DNA of 64,000 nt. It comes from Ectocarpus siliculosus (Eukaryota > Sar > Phaeophyceae > Ectocarpales > Ectocarpaceae). Both the position numbers and the translations under genes were made by a program. The notes under the pieces are model-generated. The model did not search any database. It was not told where the DNA came from and worked only from the letters and a program-made list of their open reading frames with translations. Numbering within the stretch: the stretch's first letter is position 1; the number at the start of each line of letters is the position of its first letter. This document shows, in pieces, positions 1-13,200 of this stretch. The stretch lies in the NCBI GenBank assembly GCA_000310025.1, contig FN649742.1, forward strand, positions 342,241 to 406,240. The letters run 5' to 3'.

Positions 1-118
1 GTGTACAGAGAGACATTGCAGGCAGCCATGGATAAAAATCCTTGCGGCGCGTGTGTACCATATGTCCCAAAACGCAAAAAACAACGCATGTATCCATCTA
101 CATGTCTCCCTCCCTCAC

Positions 119-445
119 CAGCTTGGCAACTTGAATCTCCAGCATGGCCTGATTCTGGTAGGCCGGCTTGTTCTTGACCACCTTGATGGCCACGATGTCC
201 TTGGTGGCATGGTCCTGGCACCGAAACACCTGCCCGAACGTGCCCTGCCCAAGAAGATCCAGAACCGAGTAGTTCGTACCGGTCCCGGGGACTTCCAGGA
301 TATCGTTCACCCGCGCGATGAAGTTGAACTCCGCGTTGTCCATGCCGTCGTTGCCAGCCGGCTCGCTCGGCACTGTCAAGACTCGCCTGGGCACGTTCGG
401 GGTGAAGCGGAACGAAGGATTCCGGTTCGAGTACGTCGCGCACAT
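119..445 (-). CDS. YAK1: YAK1/DYRK-family protein kinase, 5' exon (partial)
   Basis: First coding exon of a dual-specificity kinase; the rest lies beyond the left edge. Reading leftwards from the ATG at 445, the protein has the YAK1-type pre-kinase segment (NDGMDNAEFNF, then ARVNDIL), then kinase subdomain I with glycine loop GQGTFGQV, then VAIKVVKNKPAYQNQA containing the ATP-binding lysine. This order (DNxN..xVND box, YxVLDLLGQGTFGQV, KxxPAYxxQ) is typical of YAK1 and DYRK relatives rather than MAP kinases or CDKs. The exon ends at CTG|gtgagg (donor at 118). The frame stays open upstream to about 748, but the arginine-rich, low-complexity translation there looks like leader, so the ATG at 445 is preferred. 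YAK1 kinases act in growth and stress signalling in cytoplasm and nucleus; that role is family knowledge. Confidence 0.85.
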
Positions 446-2753
446 GTCCCTCGTGAGGGCCAGCGCGGGGCGCGGGCGCCTGCTGATGGGCCCGCTCGCC
501 GGCCTTCTGGCTGCCGCCGTGCCCCGCCTCCTGCTGTCGCTATTGTTGGTGCCTACAACGCTGGTGAGGGTCCCTGGCGGGGAGCCGCGTCCTTCGTCGC
601 CGTACTGCCGCCGATCCTCTTCTCGCGTCCCCCAAGCGCGGAAAGCCAAGGCATACAGCGTAGCGGTGGGGCCGGAGAGGCCACGGATGCCCGCACCTCG
701 CGAGGACGGGCGTCTAGTGCCCTGCCGGGTACACGCAGAAGCGCGCACAGCGACACCATGTTCGGAGAGAAGGAGGAATGAGAAAATACACGCCGAGATT
801 GAGCGGCGGAATGACTATGCATCAGAATATGAGTAAGTCGATGCGCCGTGTGGTGTGTGCGTGCCTCTGTCGTGTGTCGGAGATATTGTAGCGAATAGCG
901 AAAGGGTCGCCACGTATGCACAGGAGGCGAGCTCATTAACCGTGCTGCTGCAAGACGACGGGCATCAGAGGTGGGCTACTACCAAGGCATCGGGATATGC
1001 CAGCTCACATCGCCAGGGTGGGCGGGTGGATGTTTGAGATCTTGCCTTCCAGCTCTTCCCAGAGGGTGAAAATGTGACATGCGGTGTGTAATAACTTTGC
1101 TATTGAACATGACTTTCATCTGCCCTCCATCTCCCGTTCTGTCCCCTGTGGATCACCTGGTGCTTGAGCGAATCGAGCTCACACCTCGGAACGGCTACCC
1201 AATCCATCGACAGAGAGAACAATTGCAAATCGATGAGCGTAGCACCCTACGGTATATTACCTCCCTCCTAACGGAGGTGACAGACCTAGTCTACAGGAGT
1301 ACCTCTGGATCACGCGAGGAAAAGGTAACACCCAACCCGCTGCAGCAGCAGTTCAACTACAGCAGTACTTGTTCAATCCATGAGCTTTGCCTCTCTATAG
1401 GACGCATACTATTACCTGTTCCGATGTCGTCGACGTCTCCTCCCGGACGACATTCCTCCTCGATGGAGTCTCGCCCTGATCTACTCCGCCCTCCATCCTG
1501 TGCTCCTTGCCTTGCTTGCCTTCCCTCTGCTGCTGATTCGCCTTGTCCTTGCGAAACGTTCTGTGCGGGCGTCCCTCAAAACCTCGCTCTTCGCAAGTGT
1601 ACCTAACCTCTCTCGCTTCCGTTACTTCTCAAAGCCCGCTCGCAAGGCCTCCTCCCGCAGCGGCTGAAGCCAGGTCTTGATCAAAGGGCGAGTCTGGTGT
1701 GGCAGCAGCAGCGACCAAGGGGCACAAGCTGTAGGCACCGGCGGCCGCGTTTGCAAGTAGTTTTTTTGGGTTCGCCGGCGCTGCAGCGTAGCGATGGACC
1801 CGCCCCTCCCCGTCTCCCTAAACGCTCGCCCACACACACAGCACACGCAAGCACGCCTGATTCCGAGTGTTCCTCTCCCTATCGTAGTAGCAAACGATGC
1901 ATTAGGGATCGACGGTGAGGGTGGGTGAGGTTTGTTTGTCGAAAAGTCGAGAGGGAGGGGATGGCATCGAGCAGATGCAAGCGGGGATGATTTCAAGTCA
2001 TTAGGCAATCCTCCCCGAGGAAAAAGCACGGCGAAAGGTGTTCCACACGAGATGATCCACTTTCAAGTTTCTGTTACAGCAATACAGAGGAGGCACGGGA
2101 CCATCGTGAAAAGGGAGTTGACCATCGAACCGGCTCTGTCTCACGCGCTGTGCGACCAGCAGGGCGATTGGCTGTGGGCTTGGGGCGCCTTGTGTGGGTA
2201 TTGGAGCCCTGTGGAAAGAGAAAGGTGAGGCCATCAATGGTGTAAGGAGAGCGCTATAACATGTCCCCTCGTCATACAGCATTGGGCAAACCAGCAGCAA
2301 TCGACCCTACAATAGAGCGCATAGATAGGGCGAGTGCGACTTCCTTTCTTCCATTGGTTCGACTGGTTGGCCCGTCCGTCTAGCGGTAGACGCACATGTC
2401 GTCGGAAGATGGCTCCTCTATTGGCAGTGGCGCTACGCCAAGAGAGAGCATGCGCATTCCGTACAGCAGGAGCGAAGTCATCACGACATCAAAGGCGTGA
2501 GTGAGTGTATCTGCCCTCTCCGCTCCCTATTCTCAACATGAGCTCTCTCTCACTCGATCACACAAACGCATACATGTTGGAGCCGAGTTTTTATTCCACT
2601 TTCACCGCCCTTGTCTTGGGGACACACTGACACTCTACGTTGTCTTGGCTGTCTGAACAGCAGGCCAGCTGCTGGCGACGGTGTTAGGCAAAGTCGACAG
2701 CGTGTGTGTCACGCCCGAAACATTCTCGAGAGGGTTTTGATTTCAGCGGCGAC
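446..2753. other. Divergent intergenic region between kinase and first P450
   Basis: Spacer between two head-to-head genes, so it should hold both promoters and 5' leaders. Open frames here (for example plus strand 1079-1606) are short and show no recognisable domain or codon pattern. No RNA gene was seen. The stretch just before 2754 is open in the P450 frame but lacks an ATG. Confidence 0.5.
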
Positions 2754-5700
2754 ATGCGGCGCCCACCCACAACAGCAGCAGCAGCAAACGGCACCACCGC
2801 CGTCCCGACGAGCACCACCACAACTGCTGCCGCCCTCGACCCAGCAGCACGACCTCCACGAGTCCTCAAGCGCGGGCGGTGTGGCACGCGGAGGCATGTG
2901 CTGGCTTCGTTCGCCGCCGGCAGCCTGCTGCTGTCCAAGTGTGCGGTAGAAGGGTTTCATGCCCACCACGTGCTTCCCGCGAGCAGAACACGCGGAGGCA
3001 CGCGCAATGCCCCCCCTACTACTACCCGCGCAACGCGGCTGCCCGACCAGGCGTCCACCGGGACGACGGTGGTCGAGGGCGAACAGGTAGACGCCAGCGC
3101 GGTGCTGGACGATCTCGCCCGCGTGGACGTGGAGGGGTGGGAGGGCCACGAGCACGGCTTCGACTGGTACCTGGAGAAGGCCAGGCGAGGGATGATTTCC
3201 AGCAACTCGGGCTTTGCGCCGCTGCGCATGAATTTCTGGAGGCCGACTGAGGCCGCGGAGGAGCTCAGCTCGTGGGACATGATATACATCATCCTGCGCA
3301 ACCTGGGGCAGATGGTAGGGCTGCCCTCCGTGGACAACGCCCCGGTGGCGAAGATCGACAAGTATACCGGGAGCTGGTTAACCTTCCTTCAGAAGGTCTC
3401 CAACGGGCGACTGGAGGACCTCGCCGGCGGGCCGCTGTTCCTGATGCTGGAGAAATATTTCCTGGCCGAAGGTGAAAAGCGAGGGTTTAAGGCACCATGA
3501 TTGCTGCTGCTCAGCTGCTGCTGCTGATGGGTGTGGTGTGTTCCATATTTACCCCATAGCATAGTAGTCGTTGTCGCAATGCCTTGCTGCTGCTTGTATT
3601 TTCTTCTGGAAGCCTTTCGCTCATGTCAACCTGTAGACTAGAGGTTGCACTTCGTAGTGAAGAATTTTCGGAACTTTCGGCGTCCACCTGGGAAATCTTT
3701 GTTCCCGACTGCTTCAAGCAAACGAGGATCGCAGGATCGCGCTTTGCACGGCAGCCCTCGCCTGCCATCGCAGCTTGTGTTTGTTTGGTGTTTCCGGCAC
3801 ACTTTGTCACCGGGCCGTGCGCACAGGAGGACGGTTCTTGTTGAACCTCTTGCTGAACACCGTAACACCAAACAGCGGAATATTCGTACTAGAAGGCGGA
3901 GTTGACGATACCCTCGAACCGACACGTACATTCTTTGTACGTACGCCAGCCTTATCGTGGATTTTCGCCTGCCGTCGCGCTTTGGGGAGGGGGGCAAACC
4001 GCGGTCCTGGATTGGTTGTGTTAGATTTTATTTTGCTTCCACCAGCGCGACGTAGATACGTACAGACCACCTTTGAGCTGTTCGGGCGCCTTTGGGCGGG
4101 ATTTTCCTGCCCAACAATTTTCCGGGCACCCGCCCTGTTCGAAGTGTACAACAACTTGCTTTTCCTAGGTACACATGCTCACGTATCTGTCCCAAGGGTT
4201 TTCACCCGCCCTCTCCGCCCTTTGTATAGTCTAGAGGGTCAACGACTGCGTGCTGTATGGTCGCGGAGAGTCAATTGATTTATTTTTTTCTGACGGAAAC
4301 ATTTTAAACATCACAAGTTCGTTGTCCGTCCTGACTGCTGTAGATCTCAATCTCTCATGATACATATCATAGAGGAGTAGCATATCATACCAGTAGCGTC
4401 CCTCTTGTCGGCACACCACTATAATGACAACCGAGCTACACACGAGGGTGTCCACCTATCGCCCGTTATCTGTTTCATCTCAGAGCTATATGATATGTAT
4501 ACGATCCAGGATCAAGAAGAATTCCTCCCGAGGGCTTTTCTCTATTGTAGTTTTTGGTATCTCTTCAAGGATTGAGCGGCGCGCTGTTCATGGCAAAGTC
4601 TTGTAGGGTGTACCGCTGTTGTCACGACCAGCTCTCTACTCTGTAGCCACAGCAGTCAATGTCAAGTCCAACCCTTGACAGCAGTCCAAATGTGTGATTG
4701 GATGATGTTGAGGTGCATGCCTAACCCTGACCACTTCCGCCTCTTCCGCAACCGCAATGGCACCGTCGTTTGTTCGGTTTTATCCGTAGCCTGTCTACGT
4801 TGAAATTTGTTGCTGTTCCTGTTCCAGTGAGTCGTGATGATCGCTTGTGTTGTGTGCTCACGCTGTCCTAAAATATTATCGGGTGTTATCCCATCCCACA
4901 CGGCACCGTGTTAGTTTGCCTCGCCGGTTTACCCTTGTATAGTTTTCGGTCTCGCACACAGCAGTAACCTATCTGTATTGGTTCGGCGGTGTTTGACCAG
5001 TCCGAACAAACTAACACAACCTGCTCTCCTTTCAACCGCCGGAGCCACACCGGGTAAATAAATTAATTTTGTTGGGCTGCAGCGTCATATGATATGGCCG
5101 CCTGTTCGGACTTGTGTGTGGGCAGAGAACGGCGGCAAGCATGTGTAGCGTTAAAAATAAAAATAAAACGTAGACTAGCGATCCAAGGGGTCGGTTTTAT
5201 CACTCAAGTGCTGGACCTGGAAGGCAGCGGGCATGTAACTTACGACTTATCCTCTCTCTTCGCGTGATTCTCTCGTGTTCTTCCGCCGATACCCTTTGAC
5301 GCAGGTCCTGTGTACAAGCTGGCGTTCGGGCCACGGTCGTTCATCGTGGTTTCGGACCCTGTCATGGCGAAGCACGTTCTCAAGTCCAGTGTGGGGGACT
5401 ACGACAAGGGGGTGCTTGCAACGGTAAGTGTTTATTCCCAGGGGATACCGTTTTATTTTTTTGTTGGCCGATGTGTTTGATGGTTGCAAGAACTTTTGCA
5501 CGGTTTGGCCTCATGAAGTGGGGTAGCAGATGTACCCTGTTGGCTCGGCGTTGTATGTATGGCCCTGCTGGCGGTTGAAGCCGTCGCCAGCACACCTGCA
5601 TGTGTCCAACATTTCGAGTTATCCTGGTGTATATCTATCGCGACCCGTCTGCAGGAGAGTTATTTATCCTTAGTTCGAGGTGTCGGTGCCTTGCGTTTGC

Positions 5701-8006
5701 TGTGCTGTGCTGTCGGTGCTGTGCTGCTGGAGAACCGCCGGAGGCGTACTCGAGCGGGGTTCGGTGCTGATGTACTGCAGTTGTCCGCGCTGAGAGGTTG
5801 TACTTTCGTGATCATCTTGGCATGCTTGTTTTCCTTCATTTTCCTGGGTTACAAGAGCAGTCCTTACATCTTGGAAAAGTTCGGTGAGACTGGAGTTCTT
5901 ACCTGCCAGGTTCTCAAGCGGTACAACCGCGTATTCTTGTTTCACCGCATGCACTTATTCACTACGCATCGTATCACCTTCTGTACCTCCACCCCGCCTC
6001 CCAAATAGATCCTGCAGCCGATCATGGGCAAGGGGCTGATCCCCGCAGACCCAGAGACGTGGAAGGTCCGTCGGCGAGCGATTGTGCCGGGTTTCCACAA
6101 GGCGTGGTTGAATCGCATGATGCGGCTCTTCGCCGAGTGTGCCGACACGCTGGTGGTTGAGGCCGAGGCGGCGGCTCGAACGGGGCAGGTGCTTGACATG
6201 GAGGAGAAGTTCTGCTCCCTGTCCCTCGACATCATCGGGCGGGCGGTTTTCAACTATGAGTTTGACTCCGTCAGCAAGGAGTCCCCGGTGATCAAGGCTG
6301 TCTACCGCGTGCTGCGGGAGGCGGAGCACCGGTCGAGCTCCTTCATCCCTTACTGGAAGGTGGGTGGGACACGATGATAGCAAGTGTGGGAGGGGGGAGC
6401 AGTTGGCGTTAGGAAACCGCAAGAGCCCGCGCCTGATACTGCTATAGCGGGGTTGAACGAATGTTTTACCTGTCGTGCTTGCCGCTTCACGCGCTTGTCC
6501 GCAGCTGATGTTAGCCATCGTTTCCTACTTGCCGGTTGCTCATGCCGAGCCACCAGCATGCGCACGACCCCGATGAAAGTTGGAGCAGGGCAAAATATCC
6601 ATACCATCTTCCCATGTTAGTCACGTTGCCGTTGTAGCCTTGTTGTGTCGTTGGCAGCCTGCTTTGTCTCTGCTTTTTCACGTTTTACCACTACCCCGAC
6701 AAGGCAGACTTGCCTGTACCGAAAGCCATTTATTTTAAAACGCATCGGTTTGTGCCGTGATATCAACCACCCCACCCGTTGTTGCTCCCGCCATCCTTTC
6801 CTGCTGTACCTCCCGTACTTGGTTCGTTGACAGCTCCCATTCGCGAACAAGTGGATCGCTAGCCAAGTGGAGTTCGCCCGAGACATTGGGCTTTTGAACA
6901 CGGTGTTGGACAAGCTTATCCAGAGAGCGCTCGACACGCAGGAGACGGCTGACGTGGAGGAGCTGGAAAGGCGAGACCTCGACGCGGTCGAGGACCCGAG
7001 CCTGCTCCGCTTCCTGATCGACATGCGCGGCGAGGACACGACGAGCAAGCAGCTCCGCGACGACCTCATGACGATGCTGATCGCCGGCCACGAGACCACT
7101 GCCGCCATGCTCACGTGGACGCTCTTCAACCTGGCGCAGAACCCGGAATACTTGGCGAAGATGCACGCGGAGATCGACGAGTGCATGGGGCCGGACGGTA
7201 GCCACATGCCCACCTTCGACGACCTGCCGGGCCTGCTGTACACGCGATTGGCTCTCGTGGAGGCGCTTCGGCTCTACCCGGAGCCGCCTGTGATCATCCG
7301 GCGGGCCTTGAAGGAGACGGAGCTGCCGCAGGGGGGGGCTGACGGCCCCGTTAAGCTCGTGAAAGGCACGGACGTGTTCATCTCCACGTGGAACCTTCAC
7401 CGCAGCAAGGAGCTGTGGGACCGCCCGGCGGAGTACATGCCGGAACGGTTCCTCTCGGAGTTCCGCAACGAGGGCGTTGTTGGCTGGAAGGGCTTCACCC
7501 CCAAGATGGGGGCCGGGCTGTACCCCAGCGAGATCGACGCCGACTTCGCCTTCTTGCCGTTTGGAGGAGGCACCCGCAAGTGCGTGGGAGACCAGTTTGC
7601 CATGATGGAGGCCACGGTGTCCCTGGCAATGATGCTCAAGAAGCTGGACTTTACGTTGGTCGGTACGCCCGAAGACGTGGGGATGGTCACCGGCGCTACC
7701 ATCCACACCAAGAACGGCCTCAAGATGACGGTGTCTTTGCGAGAACCGTCGTCTGCGGGGCCGGCGGTGAATGGCCATGCTGCCGCCGTCAACGGCCACA
7801 GTAGTACCGGCATCAACGGTGAAGGGATTAACGGCGTAAACGGCGCAAAGTTAGACGCGGCGGTGGCGGCTGCGAAGGCGGCGTCCAAGGCGGCGACGGA
7901 CGCGGTCGGGAATGCAATGCCGGGGGACAGCAGTGCAAGTGTCGGCGAGGGAAAATGCCCGATGCACGTGACGACTGCTTCTTTAGAAGAGGGAGGGCTC
8001 CCATAG
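2754..8006 (+). CDS. CYP97: CYP97-family cytochrome P450 (putative carotenoid hydroxylase), plastid-targeted
   Basis: Four exons: 2754-3471, 5305-5423, 6009-6359, 6834-8006; about 786 residues. All junctions keep phase (for example GAA G|gtgaaa to cag|GT CCT). The P450 core is complete: GPVYKLAFGPRSF and MGKGLIPAD early, I-helix AGHETT, ExxR as EALR, PERF as MPERF, and heme loop PFGGGTRKCVGD with the cysteine ligand. The blocks [15 protein letters not shown] and [16 protein letters not shown] mark the CYP97 clan, whose plant members hydroxylate carotenoid rings in plastids. A hydrophobic signal (VLASFAAGSLLL) followed by VEGFHA resembles a heterokont bipartite plastid presequence, though it starts about 45 residues in, so the true start may differ. 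The protein exceeds the family's usual length: a long N-terminal region and an about 90-residue tail rich in Asn-Gly and Ala that ends with GKCPMH. The first intron is 1.8 kb. An aaataaag lies about 25 bases after the stop. Confidence 0.9.
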
Positions 8007-10201
8007 TTTTGAAAGCTTCGCCTGGGGAGAAATAAAGAGGGCTTCAACCGTGCCAGTCGTGGGTCGTTGCCTTGTCGTTGCCCTCGGGCGAGAGGGGTTG
8101 GTGTTGGAATGAAAGACGTTTTCATTGTGTGACGGACACATCCAACATCAGTCCACAGATTGCCCTTGGTTGTTTGGGTATTGCGGCGGCAGTGTGGGAG
8201 GAGGCCCATGTTTTCGTCGCAGAGCTTCTCCTCCCTCTTCCAGACCAGGCCGCCCCCCCCGCGCTGTATCCCCTAGGTCGTTTCGGTACAGTATTATCGC
8301 CGAAATGGTAGAGAAGCGAACAGTAGGGTGTGGGGAAGCTGCGATAGGGGGGGTGCACAGGTGCCACTGGAAGAGTCAAGTCTGATTCGAGTAAATTGAC
8401 GGCTGCTCGGCTCAAACTTCCGTGCTCTGTTATACCAAAGTTAGCATATGTGGTGATAGCTTTGCGGAATTGCTCGCGAGATGCCGCAGACGGTTTGACG
8501 ACACAAGTCGATGTTAGCGCGGGTATTGTTATCTCTGCTATCGAGGGGATGGCTTTTGTCTTTATCTCGCCTACTTTTTTCAGCGGGATGACTTTTACCT
8601 GCATTGAATGACGTGTGATGCAGCGCAGGCGGCGTTGCGGGGTTTTCGTGCACAACGGTGAGTTGTCGGTTCATGTCTTGAGTGATTTGAATCCTATGGC
8701 TGCCGCTTTGGTGCTGACGATGGGAGGGTGGTGGTGTTTTTTTACACGGCGCAGCTGTAGGGGCGAGTAAAAACAATCACCTCCGAGTGTCGATTGACCA
8801 ACCTTAAGGCCGGTGTTCAATATTGGTTCGAAGCTGTTGTCGTTCCTTGTTATCCTTCAAGTGTTTAATTGGCGGGATCGATCGATGACCACTGCTGTTC
8901 GAGCGGAAGAAAGAAAATGAGGTATGTATCTCTGTTTTGTTGCGAGCAGTATCGAGGTGGTCTCAATTGGTCCCGTCTTGTGTATCATGTCCTTAAAGCA
9001 AGTGTGTGTGGTCGAGGTTTGTATGTGTCCAGTAGGATCGATCGATTGAGGGGGGGCGCACCCGGTGCTCTGCTCCACCAGTATAGTAAAAACGCGCGAG
9101 TTCTTGCTGTTTCGTCGCCACAGGGGGGCAAAACCATCCGCGGTTCGCTTCTCTCAAGGGAAAGCCGTTTCTCTCGTAGACCATGCTCTGGGAACTTTCA
9201 TCTACGAGTAGGCTTAGCTTCCGTAAAGGGTTTTCCTACGTTCAAAGCGATTTAAGAACAACGGCGATCGGTGCCGCCGCCGATTTCTCTCAGGGCATAT
9301 GTGGACGCGCTTGAAAGAAACAAACTACATACGATAGTGCACTCCTGTGAAGTTGTGTATATTGGCCCGGGGACCCTGCCTCGTCCTGAGCTCGCTTTCC
9401 TTTTTCCCCACTCCCCCGCCGCGCGAGAGAGAGAGAGGGATCTGGTAAGAATGAATGCCAACGTTATTTGTTGCAACAGCAACTGAAAATTGGAAACGAC
9501 GTTTAGGGCAATCTGGTGCGGAGCCTGAGCGTTCACCCAAACGCCACGTTATCGTTATCGTTGTTAGGCCCCATCGGTAGTGGTGGTGGGTGGCGCCTTC
9601 ATGCTTCATGCAACGGCGACAGTGGAAAAAAAATTCCACAACAATCGCCTGAGCCCCTGGAAATCTTGCAGCGATTTCGGTAAAGGTTTGAGATTATATT
9701 TATTTTCCTTTTTGGTATTTTTTTAGGACGAAACACACACGAAAAAAAATCGCTAATTTTTTTGCGGATGCTACAAAACCCTATCAACGATGAGAACGTA
9801 CCAACGACACCTGTTGCTACATGTTGTCTTTCGTTCCGGTCTCCGCTAAGGACCTTCTCCGTACGGTCCAACTGACGCGGATGCTAACGTGGTCACCAGC
9901 CGACTACCCAAAGAGTGGCACACCTTCCTATGCATACGCATAGAACGAGAAACTAAAACTGACCCAGGAACAATCCTCCAAACGCGGTAATAGCATGTCA
10001 AACAACAATAACTAACTGGGAGACGATCGAACCCGGCCAAAAAAGGAAAAAAAATGAAGCAAGAAGCAGGAAGCAGCAAGGCCCCATCCAACGAAAAAAG
10101 AAACACATCTATGGAAGGAGCAGTCTCGACCGCCAGTCTACTCGCAGCCTCAGGATCGCTTAGATGGAGAAGAGAAATCAACAATATCCCTCGAGGCAAA
10201 C
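8007..10201. other. Convergent intergenic region between the two P450 genes
   Basis: Tail-to-tail spacer of 2.2 kb that should contain both 3' UTRs. It has A/T runs, a TATGCATA palindrome at 9929 and GATCGATCGAT-type words near 8877 and 9038. The longest open frame (minus strand 8122-8655) has no recognisable domain. No gene is supported. Confidence 0.5.
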
Positions 10202-13200
10202 CTAAACAGCTACAGCGGCACTACTCCCAGAGGCTTCAACTGGCTCGTTTTTCGCAGCCTCTCCTCCCCCCGTCTGCTCCGTTCCTGGCAAAACTCGCTT
10301 CTTCACTCGCATCGGCAGTCCATTTCGGGTGTGAATCGTGGCCCCCGTGTAGAACCCCACCTCTTCCGGCTTGATCATCAGCTCGAACTCGAACCGGCGG
10401 GTGAGCATGGCCAGGCTCACAACGCTCTCCATCATGGCAAACTGATCTCCCACGCACTTCCTCTGGCCGCCTGGGCGTACAAACGAGAGAGAGAACACCG
10501 CTGATTTAGGGTGTGGTGTTATCTTGTATGATACAACACCGTGCATTTTAGGTACCCTGGACGCACCAGGTGGGGTCACACACGAGTACGGAAGGCCACG
10601 AAGTTGTTCCTTTTATCTAAAAGAATTCAAATTACGTATGCATACCAACGTTACACCGTTAGTCCCTAACCCATGTCCCCAAGCATGAACCAACTACATG
10701 AAGGTCCTGTTGAGCACACCTACACACACAGGCACATCCCCAAACACTTTCACCCAAACGGCACAACACAAGGCTTGCCCACAAGGATGCTGCAATACAC
10801 GGAGAGGCAAATGACACCCTCTCTCACCTCCGAATGGAAGGTAGGCGAAGTCGGATGCAATCTCGTTGGGGTACAGCTTCCCCTCCAACAAGTCGGGGTT
10901 GAACCCCGCCCAGCCCTCCACCCCCTTGTTCTGGAACGGCCTCTCGAAACGTTCAGGGTCGAACTTGTTGGGGTTTTCCCAGAAGTCCTCGGAGCGGTGA
11001 AGGTTATAGATGGCCAGGAAAAGGTCAACGCCGCGCGTGATCTTTGGTCGGTGGCCGTCGCCAGATCCGGGCGGAAGCTCATCTGACTCCAAGGCTCGGC
11101 GGATGAGCAAGGGCGGCTCGGGGTACATGCGGAGGGACTCCGCGGCCATGTACCGGATGTACTTGAGCGACCTACCCTCGTCAGAGGAGAGGCGCGCGCG
11201 CGGGGGGGGGTTGTCGAGTGCAGAAAAAGCGAGGTGTGACGAAACAAGCTACAATATTATAGGACATAGGATGAATCACGACTGGAACGGGATGGTGGCA
11301 TTAATTAATCCTCACGCGAACAACAAGCGGTACAGACGTCATGCGCACGCCCGATGTACAACACTGCATACAAGTGCGCGGCGGTCAAGTCGTTTGATTT
11401 CAGGGCAGACAGACTAAAGTCATGCAGTCATCGCCAACAACGCAGGCAGGCTGTTGGCCCTTTCCCCCCCACAGACGACGCGCGGAACGTAGAGTGTACG
11501 GCGACGGTACAAAATACTGGTATAGTAGACTCACCATACTACAGGGGCAAGAAAAACCAAGACAATTGGGCAAGGATGCATTTATTCCTCCTCACTTGAT
11601 GTCGTCGAGTGTAGGGACCCTGTCACCAATGACGCGATCCACTTCCTCCTGCGCCTTGCGGACAACCTCCGGGTTCTGCGCCATCTCAAAGAGTGCCCAA
11701 GTTAAGACGGCCGCGGTGGTCTCGTGGCCGGCGATCAGCATCGTCATGAGGTCATCTCTTAGCTGAGAGTCCGTGGCATCCTCCCCACGAAGGTCAACCA
11801 GGAAGCGGAGCATGCTCGGGTCTGAGACCTGACCGTGGCAAGGGTTTATCACGTTACATCACAGACAAGATCGCTCACATTAGTGCCACTCAAGTCAGCG
11901 CCGTGCGCCTACCTACCGCGGAGGGAAACAAACTTGTGAGTCACGCAAAACGCACTCGAGCACCCAAGTAGGCGTAGCGGACATGGACGGATCGTGAACA
12001 GGACCGTAGTTGAAACTGCTGTGAGGTGTGTATGTCGGAGCGCGGGATCCACGGGCACATTCAACGTGCAGGAAGGACCGATCGCTAGAAGTCTTCCGAG
12101 AAACTCGGGAGACCACTGATGGATACACGGATCCCCATCCACATGCCAATTGCTGGGCGGACCACTGTTGACACAACCCTGCTCACCCTCTAACTGGACC
12201 CTCTGTCCATGCCCAAGAATCAGCCGAGAGAACGACGACGGAAAAACTAGCAAGCTTGAAGCTTGACGCCATGAACGTTTGGTTTTTTCGCGCGACAAGC
12301 CACGAGGTACACATACGGTACGGCGATGTCCACTTTCAAAACACCATACACCGTTTAGGCGACCCCCCCAACACCCGCATACGCCAACAAACACCAAACA
12401 TACCGGTATTACCCCGCCCCTGCCCTACCCCTGCTCCGTTCGAGATGACAACGATGGAAGACATTCTGTGCGTTTTCGTCCCATCTATTCTGGCGGCCGT
12501 CTACTTGTACATACCTTTTGGTGAATATTTAACGCATCAGCCAGGGCTACACTTGCCTGGCGGGAAAGCAACACAACGAAGCAACACTTGGTCGTTACAG
12601 CATCATCATCCTGCTGCTACGCCTCACCTTGTCGTAGTTTCTAGCCTGCAGGTCCTCCAAGTCAGCCTTGTCCTCCGAGCTCTTGGCCCGAGCGATGAGA
12701 TCAGTGAGCACGGTGTTGAGGATCTTGAGGTCGCTGTTGAACTTGCGAAGACGCGGCACCAGCTGCAACAGAGGGAGCGGGATCGCGTCGAACGGCGAAC
12801 GGCGAACACAGGTACGGTACGCGACGAAAAGGAGGCGGCGGCGAGACACAAGAGGCGAGGGACGACGGGCGGTCAATGTTGTGCTCAAGGCACGCCCTGG
12901 GACGGCAACGGCAGAAACGCGCGCTTACAGATTTATGTGTACCCTAACAGCGCGAAATTTGTGACGAGTTGAGGCCGACGCAACGTTCGAGTTGTTGGAA
13001 CAAGCGTCAACTTGAGGTAAGGTATGCATGCTAAACGTGAAATCTGCACAATCTCAGTAGCCGATCATAGACAGAAAATCGCTTGTCATTGTCATTCTTC
13101 GCATGCTTGATCATGCTACGCTCGGCGAAAGCGCAAGAATGATGACGTGATGAATGGGCGCGAGAGGAAACAACTTGCATGTGTTTCGGCAGCCAGCACA

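Noticed and set aside
1079-1606. Plus-strand open frame of 175 codons
   Set aside because: No domain, no conserved pattern and no splice context; it lies in a promoter-type spacer.
8122-8655. Minus-strand open frame of 177 codons between the P450 genes
   Set aside because: The composition is random-looking and it overlaps the expected 3' UTRs.
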